This document shows positions 6,542 to 12,254 of a stretch of 12,254 nucleotides of DNA, piece by piece; within the stretch, counting starts at the first letter, position 1; each line of letters opens with the position of its first letter. The notes under the pieces are model-generated. The model had not been told where the DNA came from and searched no databases. It saw only the letters and a list, made by a program, of their open reading frames with translations. A program made the position numbers and the translations under genes. Origin of the DNA: Chloroflexota bacterium (GTDB lineage Bacteria; Chloroflexota; Anaerolineae; Anaerolineales; Anaerolineaceae); contig JAAZPN010000071.1 in assembly GCA_012797215.1 (NCBI GenBank), positions 1 through 12,254 of the forward strand, written 5' to 3'.

Positions 6542-8158
6542 TCAGAGGGTTTTAATCATGTATAGCTCCCCGGGCTCAAACCCACGGGCGGCATAATATT
6601 GGCGCGTGCCAACCGCGGAAATGACAGCCAGCCTGTGAAAACCATGCTCCAGCGCGACGCGTCCGGCTTCGATGAGCAGGCGCGTTCCAAGGCCAGCATG
6701 CTGCGCAGCACCAGGCATCCCCGCACCCACTTCGAGAGATTGCCCGTAAACATGCACTTCCCGGATGACCGCCGCGCCTTCCAGGTCTTCCAGCTGCAGG
6801 ATATTGCCATCAAGCGGCAGAGAAAGCCTCAGAAAGCCAGCCAGTTTATCCTCTGCAGTATCAAACGAAAAGAAATATTCTGCAGTGCTTCCGGTGTTGT
6901 AAACCAGCATATTCAGGCGCAGCGCGTTCACATCCACCTTTCCGCGCCGGACTTCCCTACAGCGAATGCAATTACAGTATGCTCCTCGGCGCTCAAGCTC
7001 CCTGCCCACGTCTTGCCGCAAGCTGGTGTTGCGGTTGCCAGCCACCACATTTGGCGAAGGGATATCCCGAATGACCCGGTTTATTCGGCAGTATCGCGGC
7101 ACGGTCGGTTTGACATCCGCTAAGAGCTGGATGAGTTCATCTTCCGTGTACGGTTGGTAGTCCCCACGCTCCCAGTATCGATAGAGTTCCGCGCTTCGCA
7201 GCAGCTGGCAGGGGTAGATTTTCAATTCATCGGGCTGAACGCTGCCCACTTGCCATAAACGCGAAAAGTCGACGCGGTCGCTTTCCAAAGTCGCGCCGAG
7301 CAAGTTAGGCATCCAGTGAGCGACCAGCTTGAATCCAGCGGCGCGGATTAATCGCGCGGCTTCGGCAGCCTGAGCGGCGTTGTGCCCTCTGCGATTCATC
7401 GCCAGCACCCGGTCGTCCATGCTTTGCACTCCAATTTGCAGTTTCGTCGCGCCCAGCTGGCGATTAAATATCAATTCATCGCGGGTGATTAAGTCCGGTC
7501 TGGTTTCGAGCACCAGGCCAACGCAGCGGTGCGCGGAGCTCTCGTTGCGCAGGTGCGCTCCGGTTATATCCGGGCTGGCCTGGTTATCATCAGGGTTTTC
7601 CGCGTTCAGCGCTTCAAAGCAGCGTCGCACGAACCATTCGCGATATTCGCGGGAGTAAGCGCTCCAGCTTCCGCCCAGGATAAGCAGCTCAATTTTGTCC
7701 GTTGGGTGCCCTACTTCCCGCAGCGCTTTAAGTCGAGAACTGACCTGCCTATAGGGATCAAATTGATTTTCAACCCCTCTCCGCGCGCCAGGCTCATCCG
7801 GCAGATAAGACTGCGGCATATCTATTTCCGTTGGACAAAAAATGCATTCGCCCGGACATGGGAACGGTTTGGTAAGCACCGTGATAGTGGTGACCCCCGA
7901 AAGCGTACGCACCGGCTTCATGCGGATACGCGCCAGCAGTTCCGCATCGGCAGCCCCTTCACCGCTTTTAATCAGCTCGCGGTATGCCGCGACAAGCGTA
8001 TGTTTTGCCAAGAAACCCTGCCCACCCGGGAGCGGATGCCGTCGCAGCGCTTTTTGGACTTCCATTCCAGCGCGGATGTCCGCGAGTGCTGCCTTAGCCA
8101 GTTCAAGTTCCTCAGGACTGTAGCTTCTCTTTTTATGCCAATCTTCTGCGCTGTTCAT
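6542..8158 (-). CDS. elp3: Elp3-type tRNA U34 carboxymethyltransferase (radical SAM / GNAT)
   Basis: A 538-residue Elp3, full length for the stand-alone prokaryotic form. It uses SAM radical chemistry and acetyl-CoA to place a carboxymethyl group on C5 of wobble uridine (cm5U34) in tRNA. An N-terminal tRNA-binding segment includes RIRMKPVRTLSGV (77-89). The radical SAM cluster is Cys101, Cys105 and Cys108 in CPGECIFC (CX3CX2C), followed by the TIM-barrel segments LLILGG, LETRPD and QIGVQSMDD. The Cys395/397/400 cluster (CNCIRC) with an upstream Cys317 is the expected zinc site. The C-terminal GNAT domain has REVHVYG (466-472), QHAGLGTRLL (486-495, acetyl-CoA loop) and AVISAVGTRQYYAARGF (511-527), hallmarks of Elp3. 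ATG 8158 is chosen over GTG 8185 because TACAAT ends six bases before it, as in the divergent neighbour; neither start has a ribosome binding site. No Elp1/Elp2 genes are in the window. Confidence 0.93.
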   Translation of the reverse strand: MNSAEDWHKKRSYSPEELELAKAALADIRAGMEVQKALRRHPLPGGQGFLAKHTLVAAYRELIKSGEGAADAELLARIRMKPVRTLSGVTTITVLTKPFPCPGECIFCPTEIDMPQSYLPDEPGARRGVENQFDPYRQVSSRLKALREVGHPTDKIELLILGGSWSAYSREYREWFVRRCFEALNAENPDDNQASPDITGAHLRNESSAHRCVGLVLETRPDLITRDELIFNRQLGATKLQIGVQSMDDRVLAMNRRGHNAAQAAEAARLIRAAGFKLVAHWMPNLLGATLESDRVDFSRLWQVGSVQPDELKIYPCQLLRSAELYRYWERGDYQPYTEDELIQLLADVKPTVPRYCRINRVIRDIPSPNVVAGNRNTSLRQDVGRELERRGAYCNCIRCREVRRGKVDVNALRLNMLVYNTGSTAEYFFSFDTAEDKLAGFLRLSLPLDGNILQLEDLEGAAVIREVHVYGQSLEVGAGMPGAAQHAGLGTRLLIEAGRVALEHGFHRLAVISAVGTRQYYAARGFEPGELYMIKTL

Positions 8159-8164
8159 AGGATT

Positions 8165-8170
8165 ATTGTA
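8165..8170 (-). promoter_or_regulatory. elp3 -10 box, predicted leaderless transcript
   Basis: TACAAT on the minus strand, followed by six bases (AATCCT) and the ATG at 8158. A start point six to seven bases after the -10 box would fall on the A of the ATG. There is no Shine-Dalgarno sequence at a normal distance and the -35 region is poor. Confidence 0.5.
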
Positions 8171-8205
8171 CCTGTTCCCCAGCACGATTTTCGTTCTGCC
8201 GAACC

Positions 8206-8214
8206 TGATATACT
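8206..8214 (+). promoter_or_regulatory. extended -10 of the Trm9-like gene, predicted leaderless transcript
   Basis: TGATATACT, a perfect TGn extension plus TATACT (8209-8214), followed by CTCAGC and the ATG at 8221. Transcription would begin at or next to the A of ATG. No ribosome binding site exists upstream. An extended -10 can act without a good -35, and none is seen here. Confidence 0.6.
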
Positions 8215-8220
8215 CTCAGC

Positions 8221-8958
8221 ATGCATCCTGAGACCCGCGAAAAGCTGCTGGCCATCAACCGCCAATTTTACGAACGCAGTGCGTCAAGCTTTTCTCTTAC
8301 CCGCAAGAAACTGCAGCCAGGCGTGAAACGCTTGCTTGCTGAAGTTCCTCCTCGAACGGACATTCTGGACCTGGGCTGTGGGAATGGTAATTTCGCCCTG
8401 GCGCTTGCCAAGACCGCTTACGCGGGCCGTTATCTGGGGATTGATGCCTCGGAAGCCTTGATAACCGACGCACGCGCTGCTTTGGCGGATGTGCCGTCGT
8501 TGGCGTCCTTCCAATTTTTCCAGGCTGACCTCACAGAGAATGAATGGGCGGCAGAACTTACTGGTCGGGTATATCCGTTGATTACCTGTTTTGCTGTTCT
8601 GCACCACATCCCGGGCTCGCTGGCTCGGGCGGATTTATTGAGATCTGTTTCTGCTTTGCTCGCTCCCGAAGGCCGTCTGCTGCTTTCGGTATGGCAGCTG
8701 TTTAATAACCCACGCCTGGAGGGACACCTGCTGCCCTGGGATTCTGTTGAGATAGATTCCGCAGACCTGGAACCGGGAGATTGCCTGATGGATTGGCGCG
8801 CGGGCGCGTGGGTAAACCAGCGCTATGTGCATGTATTTACGCCTGAAGAATTGCGCGCGCTTGGTTGGTCAGCTGGCCTGCAGCTGTGCGATGAATTCTT
8901 TTCAGATGGCAAAACCGGAAACCTGGCGCTTTATCAAATCTGGAATAAAGCAGCTTAA
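8221..8958 (+). CDS. class I SAM methyltransferase, Trm9/ALKBH8-like (candidate tRNA cm5U34 methylester enzyme)
   Basis: A 245-residue Rossmann methyltransferase. Motif I is ILDLGCGNGNF (48-58), Asp75 ends strand 2, and the motif IV region reads CFAVLHHIPG (123-132). Several features recall eukaryotic Trm9/ALKBH8: the N-terminal FYERSASSFSLTR (16-28, compare the HFSxTR motif), LLLSVWQ (153-159), a PWD (172-174) after an insertion, and QRYVHVF (200-206) near a C-terminal GL/EFF segment. Trm9 methylates the carboxylate of cm5U34 to give mcm5U34. The assignment rests on motif resemblance and on being divergent from elp3, whose product is that substrate; a generic methyltransferase of another role remains possible. 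No Trm112 partner is seen here. It converges with the ZIP gene, with seven bases between the stop codons and no terminator. Confidence 0.8.
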   Translation: MHPETREKLLAINRQFYERSASSFSLTRKKLQPGVKRLLAEVPPRTDILDLGCGNGNFALALAKTAYAGRYLGIDASEALITDARAALADVPSLASFQFFQADLTENEWAAELTGRVYPLITCFAVLHHIPGSLARADLLRSVSALLAPEGRLLLSVWQLFNNPRLEGHLLPWDSVEIDSADLEPGDCLMDWRAGAWVNQRYVHVFTPEELRALGWSAGLQLCDEFFSDGKTGNLALYQIWNKAA

Positions 8959-8965
8959 ATCAACC

Positions 8966-9778
8966 TTACCCTAAAGCGACATCCAGCAGCATCATCGTGG
9001 CAAAGCCCAACATCACGCCAATGGTTGGGATGTCGGAATGGTCTGATGCGCTGTTTTTTGCTTCCGGGATGAGCTCTTCCGCGACAACATAAATCATTGC
9101 GCCGGCCGCGAATGCGAGCGCATAAGGAAGCATATTCCGCATGGAAAGGACCGCGAATGCCCCGATTACCGCGGCAATTGGCTCCACCAGTCCGGAAAGC
9201 TGCCCCCAGAAAAACGCTTTTCCACGGCTGATATCTTCCCGCCTCAGCGGCATGGAAACCGCCATACCTTCAGGAAAATTTTGAATGCCGATGCCAAGCG
9301 CGAGCGCGATGGCTGAACTGAGCGTGGCTCCATTCAGACCAGCATGCACCGCCCCAAACGCCACCCCCACGGCCAGCCCTTCCGGGATGTTGTGGAGCGT
9401 AATGGCAAAAACCAACAGCACGCTGCGCTGCCAGGAGGTTTTGATGCCTTCAGGATTTTCCTCGCCAGGGTGCAAATGCGGCAGCAATTTGTCCACCCCG
9501 TAGAGAAACCCACCACCCAGAAGAAACCCAATAACCGCCGGCATCCAAAGCGGGGTATCCAAACCCGCGGAAAGGTCAATCGCAGGAGCTAATAGCGAGA
9601 AGTAGCTGGCGGCAATCATCACCCCAGCCGCAAAACCCATCATGCCGTTCATCAACTTAACGTTGATTTCTTTGCCAAAAAAGACGCCGGCCGCGCCCGC
9701 GGCCGTCATCGCGTAGGTAAAAGCGGTCGCCAGGAGTGCCTGGAGGACTGGGTTAAGAGCAGGGAAAAAAGTGAGCAT
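8966..9778 (-). CDS. ZIP family divalent metal transporter (GufA-like)
   Basis: A 270-residue, highly hydrophobic membrane protein with about eight transmembrane segments. It carries the two signature ZIP metal-site motifs: [13 protein letters not shown] in segment IV (HNxPEG) and [14 protein letters not shown] in segment V, where Asn replaces the first His as is usual in GufA-type members. A Glu near AEELIPEA is also typical. It likely imports Zn2+ (possibly Fe2+ or Mn2+) across the inner membrane. A hydrophilic loop with [11 protein letters not shown] (about 103-113) between segments III and IV is a likely His-containing metal-binding loop. The start is ATG 9778, with AAGGTGG (9782-9788, minus strand) just ahead; a longer frame to 9865 would overlap the divergent methyltransferase and has no support. 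No metal-responsive operator was recognised upstream. Confidence 0.9.
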   Translation of the reverse strand: MLTFFPALNPVLQALLATAFTYAMTAAGAAGVFFGKEINVKLMNGMMGFAAGVMIAASYFSLLAPAIDLSAGLDTPLWMPAVIGFLLGGGFLYGVDKLLPHLHPGEENPEGIKTSWQRSVLLVFAITLHNIPEGLAVGVAFGAVHAGLNGATLSSAIALALGIGIQNFPEGMAVSMPLRREDISRGKAFFWGQLSGLVEPIAAVIGAFAVLSMRNMLPYALAFAAGAMIYVVAEELIPEAKNSASDHSDIPTIGVMLGFATMMLLDVALG

Positions 9779-9787
9779 ATGCCACCT

Positions 9788-9793
9788 TACAAT
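9788..9793 (+). promoter_or_regulatory. -10 box of a putative promoter for the RlmI/RlmK-like gene
   Basis: TACAAT, predicted start point near 9800, giving a ~24-base leader with GGAG (9808-9811) before ATG 9824. The -35 region is an A run and not a match. It lies inside the ZIP gene's leader. Confidence 0.35.
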
Positions 9794-9813
9794 GATAAGA
9801 TTGAGCTGGAGCA

Positions 9814-9819
9814 ATTGTA
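9814..9819 (-). promoter_or_regulatory. -10 box of a putative promoter for the ZIP gene
   Basis: TACAAT on the minus strand within CAGGTACAAT, the same ten bases found at the elp3 -10 box. The predicted start is near 9807, leaving a ~29-base leader that contains AAGGTGG before ATG 9778. No good -35 is seen. The box lies only five bases before the ATG of the divergent gene. Confidence 0.4.
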
Positions 9820-9823
9820 CCTG

Positions 9824-10876
9824 ATGAAAACCATTCCAGCGACACCGGATTTTGAATACGAACAAGCAGCAATGTTACAAAGCCAGCTGGCTGTCTGCCT
9901 GGAAGCCAGAAGTTCCTTACTAAATGACAACCGTGAAGGCGCTCTGCGGCTCTTCAATGGCTTTTACGAAGGTCTCCCTGGTCTGGTAGTGGATCTATAC
10001 GGCAAGACGCTGGTCATTTCCAATCACGCCCGTGACCCGGAGGCTGTGCGTAAAGCGGCGGAGCTAGCGCTCGCTTTTTACCAGGACAAATTGCCTTCGA
10101 TTTCTGCCGCGCTCCTGAAAACCCGCGCAGCGAAAGAGGTTCAGAGCCAGCGTGGAGAATTGGTTCTTGGTACGAACGCTGACAAAGAAATCACAGAAAA
10201 CAAGGTCCGCTACGCGCTGAACCTGCGCCTGAACCAGGACAGCAGTTTTTACCTCGATACGCGGCTGTTAAGGCAATATTTGCGGAAGAATTCAGACGGG
10301 AAGTCCGTATTGAACTGCTTTGCCTACACGGGCGCGTTGGGCATTGCCGCGCTGGCGGGCGGCGCGCGCAATGTTCTGCAGACCGACCTGAACGCGGACG
10401 CGCTGAAGTTGGCAAGGCGTTCTTATGGGCTCAACCACTTCTCCGGAAGTATGAATCTTCTCCCGCTGGACTTTTTCAAAGCGGTGAGCCGATTCAAAAC
10501 CAGTCGGATGTTATTTGACTGTGTCATCCTCGACCCGCCTCTGTTTTCCACAACGGAAGCCGGCACAGTCAGCCTGACCGAGAACTGGCTGACGCTGGTC
10601 AACAAGGTACGCCCATTGGTCGCCGATGGCGGGCTGCTGATTGCCATTAACAACGCGTTGTACCTTTCCGGCGCGGAACTTTCTGAAAGCCTGGAGAGTC
10701 TCACGCGGTCTGGATATGTTGAGATTGAAACCCGCATCCCGGTGCCGGAAGACATCACTGGCTACTCCGCGACCATTAGAGACAAACCACCCGCCTCACC
10801 TGCGCCCTACAATCACCCCACCAAAATCACGGTTCTCCGCATTCACCGTAAGGACGGCGCAAAAGCGAACACCTGA
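9824..10876 (+). CDS. RlmI/RlmK-like class I SAM-dependent methyltransferase (COG1092 type)
   Basis: A 350-residue protein of the RlmI/RlmK rRNA methyltransferase group. Visible parts are the EEHEE-type domain ([24 protein letters not shown], 37-60), the FYLDTRLLR segment (142-150) before the catalytic domain, motif [19 protein letters not shown] (164-181), an acidic Asp188, and motif [10 protein letters not shown] (235-242). Unlike RlmI it has no room for an N-terminal PUA domain. At the position of RlmI's SCS motif, which supplies the m5C nucleophile, it reads INNA (275-278), closer to the SNN of RlmK. It therefore probably methylates a base nitrogen or another target rather than C5 of cytosine. 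ATG 9824 is preferred because GGAG lies 12 bases ahead; ATG 9779 would overlap the ZIP start and has no binding site. The final ~30 residues are Pro-rich then basic. Confidence 0.8.
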   Translation: MKTIPATPDFEYEQAAMLQSQLAVCLEARSSLLNDNREGALRLFNGFYEGLPGLVVDLYGKTLVISNHARDPEAVRKAAELALAFYQDKLPSISAALLKTRAAKEVQSQRGELVLGTNADKEITENKVRYALNLRLNQDSSFYLDTRLLRQYLRKNSDGKSVLNCFAYTGALGIAALAGGARNVLQTDLNADALKLARRSYGLNHFSGSMNLLPLDFFKAVSRFKTSRMLFDCVILDPPLFSTTEAGTVSLTENWLTLVNKVRPLVADGGLLIAINNALYLSGAELSESLESLTRSGYVEIETRIPVPEDITGYSATIRDKPPASPAPYNHPTKITVLRIHRKDGAKANT

Positions 10877-10982
10877 TCCGCGTATAGGCAGACTGCCGAA
10901 ATAACATAATTGCGGATAATCCGATGTGCAGCCTGATAGGAGTGGAAATGCGATACTCAGCTCCCGTTAACCCAAATTGGAT

Positions 10983-11011
10983 TTGACAAGTGTTTTTCCT
11001 TATGCTAAAAT
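10983..11011 (+). promoter_or_regulatory. strong tRNA promoter (TTGACA - 17 bp - TAAAAT, extended -10)
   Basis: A perfect -35 TTGACA (10983-10988), a 17-bp spacer ending in TGC (extended -10), and TAAAAT (11006-11011). The predicted start is near 11018, about 34 bases before tRNA-Gly. It is the best sigma70-type promoter in the window. The stretch from the methyltransferase stop (10876) to here holds no clear terminator, only short G/C dyads with loops too small to form hairpins. Confidence 0.88.
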
Positions 11012-11051
11012 CTCAACCACTTGAAGCCAGAAGGCTGAAAAGAAGGCAAGC

Positions 11052-11124
<73 letters not shown>

Positions 11125-11133
11125 TGTTCGGAG

Positions 11134-11163
11134 AAACTGATATAATAGCTATATCAGTTTTTT
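11134..11163 (+). terminator. terminator of tRNA-Gly
   Basis: An 11-bp stem AAACTGATATA (11134-11144) / TATATCAGTTT (11150-11160), a five-base loop ATAGC, and a T run 11158-11163. The stem is AT-rich, so termination may be partial. It begins ten bases after tRNA-Gly. Confidence 0.75.
11138..11146 (+). promoter_or_regulatory. extended -10 (TGATATAAT) inside the terminator, putative tRNA-Cys promoter
   Basis: A perfect TGn extension and TATAAT hexamer (11141-11146) occupy the left arm and loop of the terminator hairpin. The predicted start near 11153 gives a ~16-base leader before tRNA-Cys. No good -35 is present because that position falls inside tRNA-Gly. Confidence 0.5.
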
Positions 11164-11168
11164 ATTAA

Positions 11169-11239
11169 GGCGACGTGGCCAAGTGGCAAGGCAAGAGTCT
11201 GCAAAACTCTCATCATGGGTTCAAATCCCATCGTCGCCT
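11169..11239 (+). tRNA. tRNA-Cys (GCA)
   Basis: 71 bases fold as a cloverleaf: acceptor GGCGACG/CGTCGCC, short D stem GCC/GGC, anticodon stem AGAGT/ACTCT with loop CTGCAAA (anticodon GCA), four-base variable loop, T stem ATGGG/CCCAT with loop TTCAAAT, discriminator T. CCA is not encoded. A run of six T (11241-11246) follows immediately and may end transcription after the acceptor/T-arm helix. Confidence 0.96.
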
Positions 11240-11347
11240 CTTTTTTACGCCAGTTTTCTCCGGTTCACCGCAAGTTTTCCCACCGCGTTTTTAACTCCCC
11301 CTCACTTTTAACAATTTTGCTCAGTTATCACGGCCAGGCCTATTCAG

Positions 11348-12145
11348 TTATTCCCGCGCCGCTTCTAACATTTCCCCCAGTTCCCCCAGGTTCTCGCAAA
11401 CGTAATCCGGCTGATAGGCAGAACCCGCCAAATCCTCCAGCTTCGTTTCTCCGCTGAGCACTAACACGGTCGTCACCCCGGCAGTCGTTCCCAATGCGAT
11501 ATCGGTGTACAGCCTGTCCCCGACCATCACCAGGCTTTCAGGCTTAAGCTTCAGCATCCCGGCCAGTTGCTCTATCAAGTTCCGGTCGGGTTTGCCAAAA
11601 ATCTTGTCTGGCCAGCGCCCGGTCGATTTTTCCACCATCGCCATCATCGCACCGATATCCGGGATGGGTCCTTCTGGTGTCGGGCAGTTCACATCCGGGT
11701 GCGTCGCCAGGTAGGGCAGCCCCTGCCGCACAAACCCACACAAGCGCGTAAGCTTTTCGTAAGTCAGTTCTGTGTCGTACCCCAACACGACCACAGCCGG
11801 CTGCTGGTCATCCAGGCGAATGCCCGCGGCGCGGAAATCTTCTTGCAGGCTGCGGGTGCCAATCAGGCAAACGCCTTCCCCCGCGAAATGCTGGCACAGA
11901 TAACGCGCTGTCGCGTCCCCCGAAGTGAATACGCGCGCGTCTGCTTCCTGAACGCCAAGGGCAATCAGCTTTCTGAAGTAATCCGCCCTGCTCCGTGAGG
12001 AATTGTTAGTCAGGAAATAGAACGGCGTCCGCAAGTCGTTTAGAAGAGCCAGAAATTCCAACGCGCCAGGCAGCAGTTGGTCCCCCAAAAAGAAGGTGCC
12101 GTCCATATCCAAAATAAAGCCTCGCGCGTCTTGAAGTAATCTCAT
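11348..12145 (-). CDS. HAD-IIA family phosphatase (NagD/4-nitrophenylphosphatase type)
   Basis: A 265-residue cytosolic HAD hydrolase. Motif I is FILDMDGT (10-17) with nucleophile Asp13 and acid/base Asp15; motif II is LTNNSS (45-50); the motif III Lys is Lys185 in FGKPD; motif IV is VGDRLYTDI (208-216) with Mg-binding Asp210 and Asp215. The C2-type cap between motifs II and III contains VVVLGYDTELTYEKL and LATHPDVNCPTPEGPIPDIG, the pattern of NagD and phosphoglycolate/4-nitrophenyl phosphatases. The physiological substrate (nucleotide or sugar phosphate) cannot be fixed. ATG 12145 is the only reasonable start, although the upstream ribosome binding site is weak (GCGAG). Downstream of its stop there is no clear terminator before the tRNA genes on the other strand. 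Confidence 0.9.
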   Translation of the reverse strand: MRLLQDARGFILDMDGTFFLGDQLLPGALEFLALLNDLRTPFYFLTNNSSRSRADYFRKLIALGVQEADARVFTSGDATARYLCQHFAGEGVCLIGTRSLQEDFRAAGIRLDDQQPAVVVLGYDTELTYEKLTRLCGFVRQGLPYLATHPDVNCPTPEGPIPDIGAMMAMVEKSTGRWPDKIFGKPDRNLIEQLAGMLKLKPESLVMVGDRLYTDIALGTTAGVTTVLVLSGETKLEDLAGSAYQPDYVCENLGELGEMLEAARE

Positions 12146-12160
12146 GTATAAACTCGCTGT

Positions 12161-12188
12161 TTGTAAATTATTACCACATGACTACAAT
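12161..12188 (+). promoter_or_regulatory. promoter of the 3'-terminal gene
   Basis: TTGTAA (12161-12166), a 16-bp spacer and TACAAT (12183-12188), with a predicted start near 12195 and a ~25-base leader. The -35 hexamer TTGTAA has an inverted copy, TTACAA, at 12194-12199, just past the start point. Confidence 0.5.
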
Positions 12189-12219
12189 CTTACTTACAAC
12201 AAAAAAGAAAGCAGGTAAT

Positions 12220-12254
12220 ATGTCCAGCAAGACTTATTTTATCCCGAACATTCA
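12220..12254 (+). CDS. N-terminus of a small protein, possibly heavy-metal-associated (HMA) domain; cut by window end
   Basis: ATG 12220 follows GCAGG (12211-12215) at a suitable distance and a good promoter. Only about eleven residues are visible, MSSKTYFIPNI, before the window ends. The shape (short polar start, then a beta-strand xFxIPNI) is that of CopZ-like HMA proteins, where the next residues are usually a CxxC metal-binding pair. This is a guess from a very short stretch; that a gene starts here is better supported than its identity. Confidence 0.5.
   Translation, partial: MSSKTYFIPNI

Noticed and set aside
8159..8185. GTG 8185 as elp3 start
   Set aside because: No ribosome binding site, and the extra nine codons coincide with a -10 box placed for initiation at ATG 8158.
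7529..8326. 265-codon plus-strand frame antisense to elp3
   Set aside because: A shadow of the strongly conserved elp3 frame; its composition is unlike a real protein and it runs across both divergent promoters.
8165..9823. Shared ten-mer CAGGTACAAT at the elp3 and ZIP -10 boxes as a common regulator site
   Set aside because: Identical ten-mers are expected by chance many times in a window this size; half of it is simply the -10 hexamer.
9779..9865. Longer starts for ZIP (9865) and the divergent methyltransferase (9779)
   Set aside because: They would overlap each other, lack suitable binding sites, and add residues with no family resemblance.
10893..10925. Short G/C dyads after the RlmI/RlmK-like gene as a terminator
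   Set aside because: The arms are about five bases with one-base spacers and no T run follows.
11321..11351. Direct repeat TCAGTTAT near tRNA-Cys as a possible attachment site or target duplication
   Set aside because: Only eight bases, 23 bp apart, does not match the tRNA 3' end, and no integrase or element is present.

Overview
The window looks like an ordinary bacterial chromosome segment of moderate GC: dense short operons, Shine-Dalgarno sites of the AGGAG/AAGGTG type, sigma70-like promoters, hairpin terminators, and tRNA genes without an encoded CCA. Gene content (stand-alone Elp3, a GNAT-prs-mutM cluster, gufA-type ZIP, AIM24 family, a probable copper-chaperone start) would suit an anaerobic Chloroflexota lineage such as Anaerolineae, but that is an inference from memory of similar proteins, not a computed placement. 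I see no transposase, integrase, phage gene, CRISPR array or rRNA.

Layout. 1-3144 (+): a tight cluster of a GNAT acetyltransferase (5' end outside the window), PRPP synthetase (prs), formamidopyrimidine-DNA glycosylase (mutM) and a class I SAM methyltransferase, closed by a hairpin terminator. 3185-4793 (-): a two-gene operon of a TetR-family repressor and an extended SDR dehydratase/reductase, converging on that terminator. 4794-5068: an AT-rich divergent control region with a 21-bp palindrome that contains a -10 box. 5069-6404 (+): ribose-5-phosphate isomerase B with an unusual C-terminal tail, then an AIM24/TIGR00266-family gene split by a one-base frameshift, then a strong terminator. 6542-8158 (-) and 8221-8958 (+): Elp3 tRNA wobble-uridine enzyme, divergent from a methyltransferase with Trm9/ALKBH8-like features; both appear to be leaderless. 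8966-9778 (-): ZIP metal transporter. 9824-10876 (+): RlmI/RlmK-like SAM methyltransferase. 11052-11239 (+): tRNA-Gly(GCC) and tRNA-Cys(GCA). 11348-12145 (-): HAD-IIA phosphatase of the NagD type. 12220-end (+): start of a small gene that may encode a heavy-metal-binding protein.

How they fit together. The most interesting unit is elp3 plus the Trm9-like methyltransferase. Elp3 makes the cm5U34 precursor in tRNA, and Trm9 in eukaryotes methylates it to mcm5U34. The two genes share a 62-base divergent control region in which each -10 box ends exactly six bases before an ATG. This suggests a bacterial mcm5U-type wobble modification module. prs and rpiB both act on ribose-5-phosphate but are in separate transcription units. 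The rest is housekeeping: oxidised-base repair, RNA modification, metal uptake and phosphatase functions.
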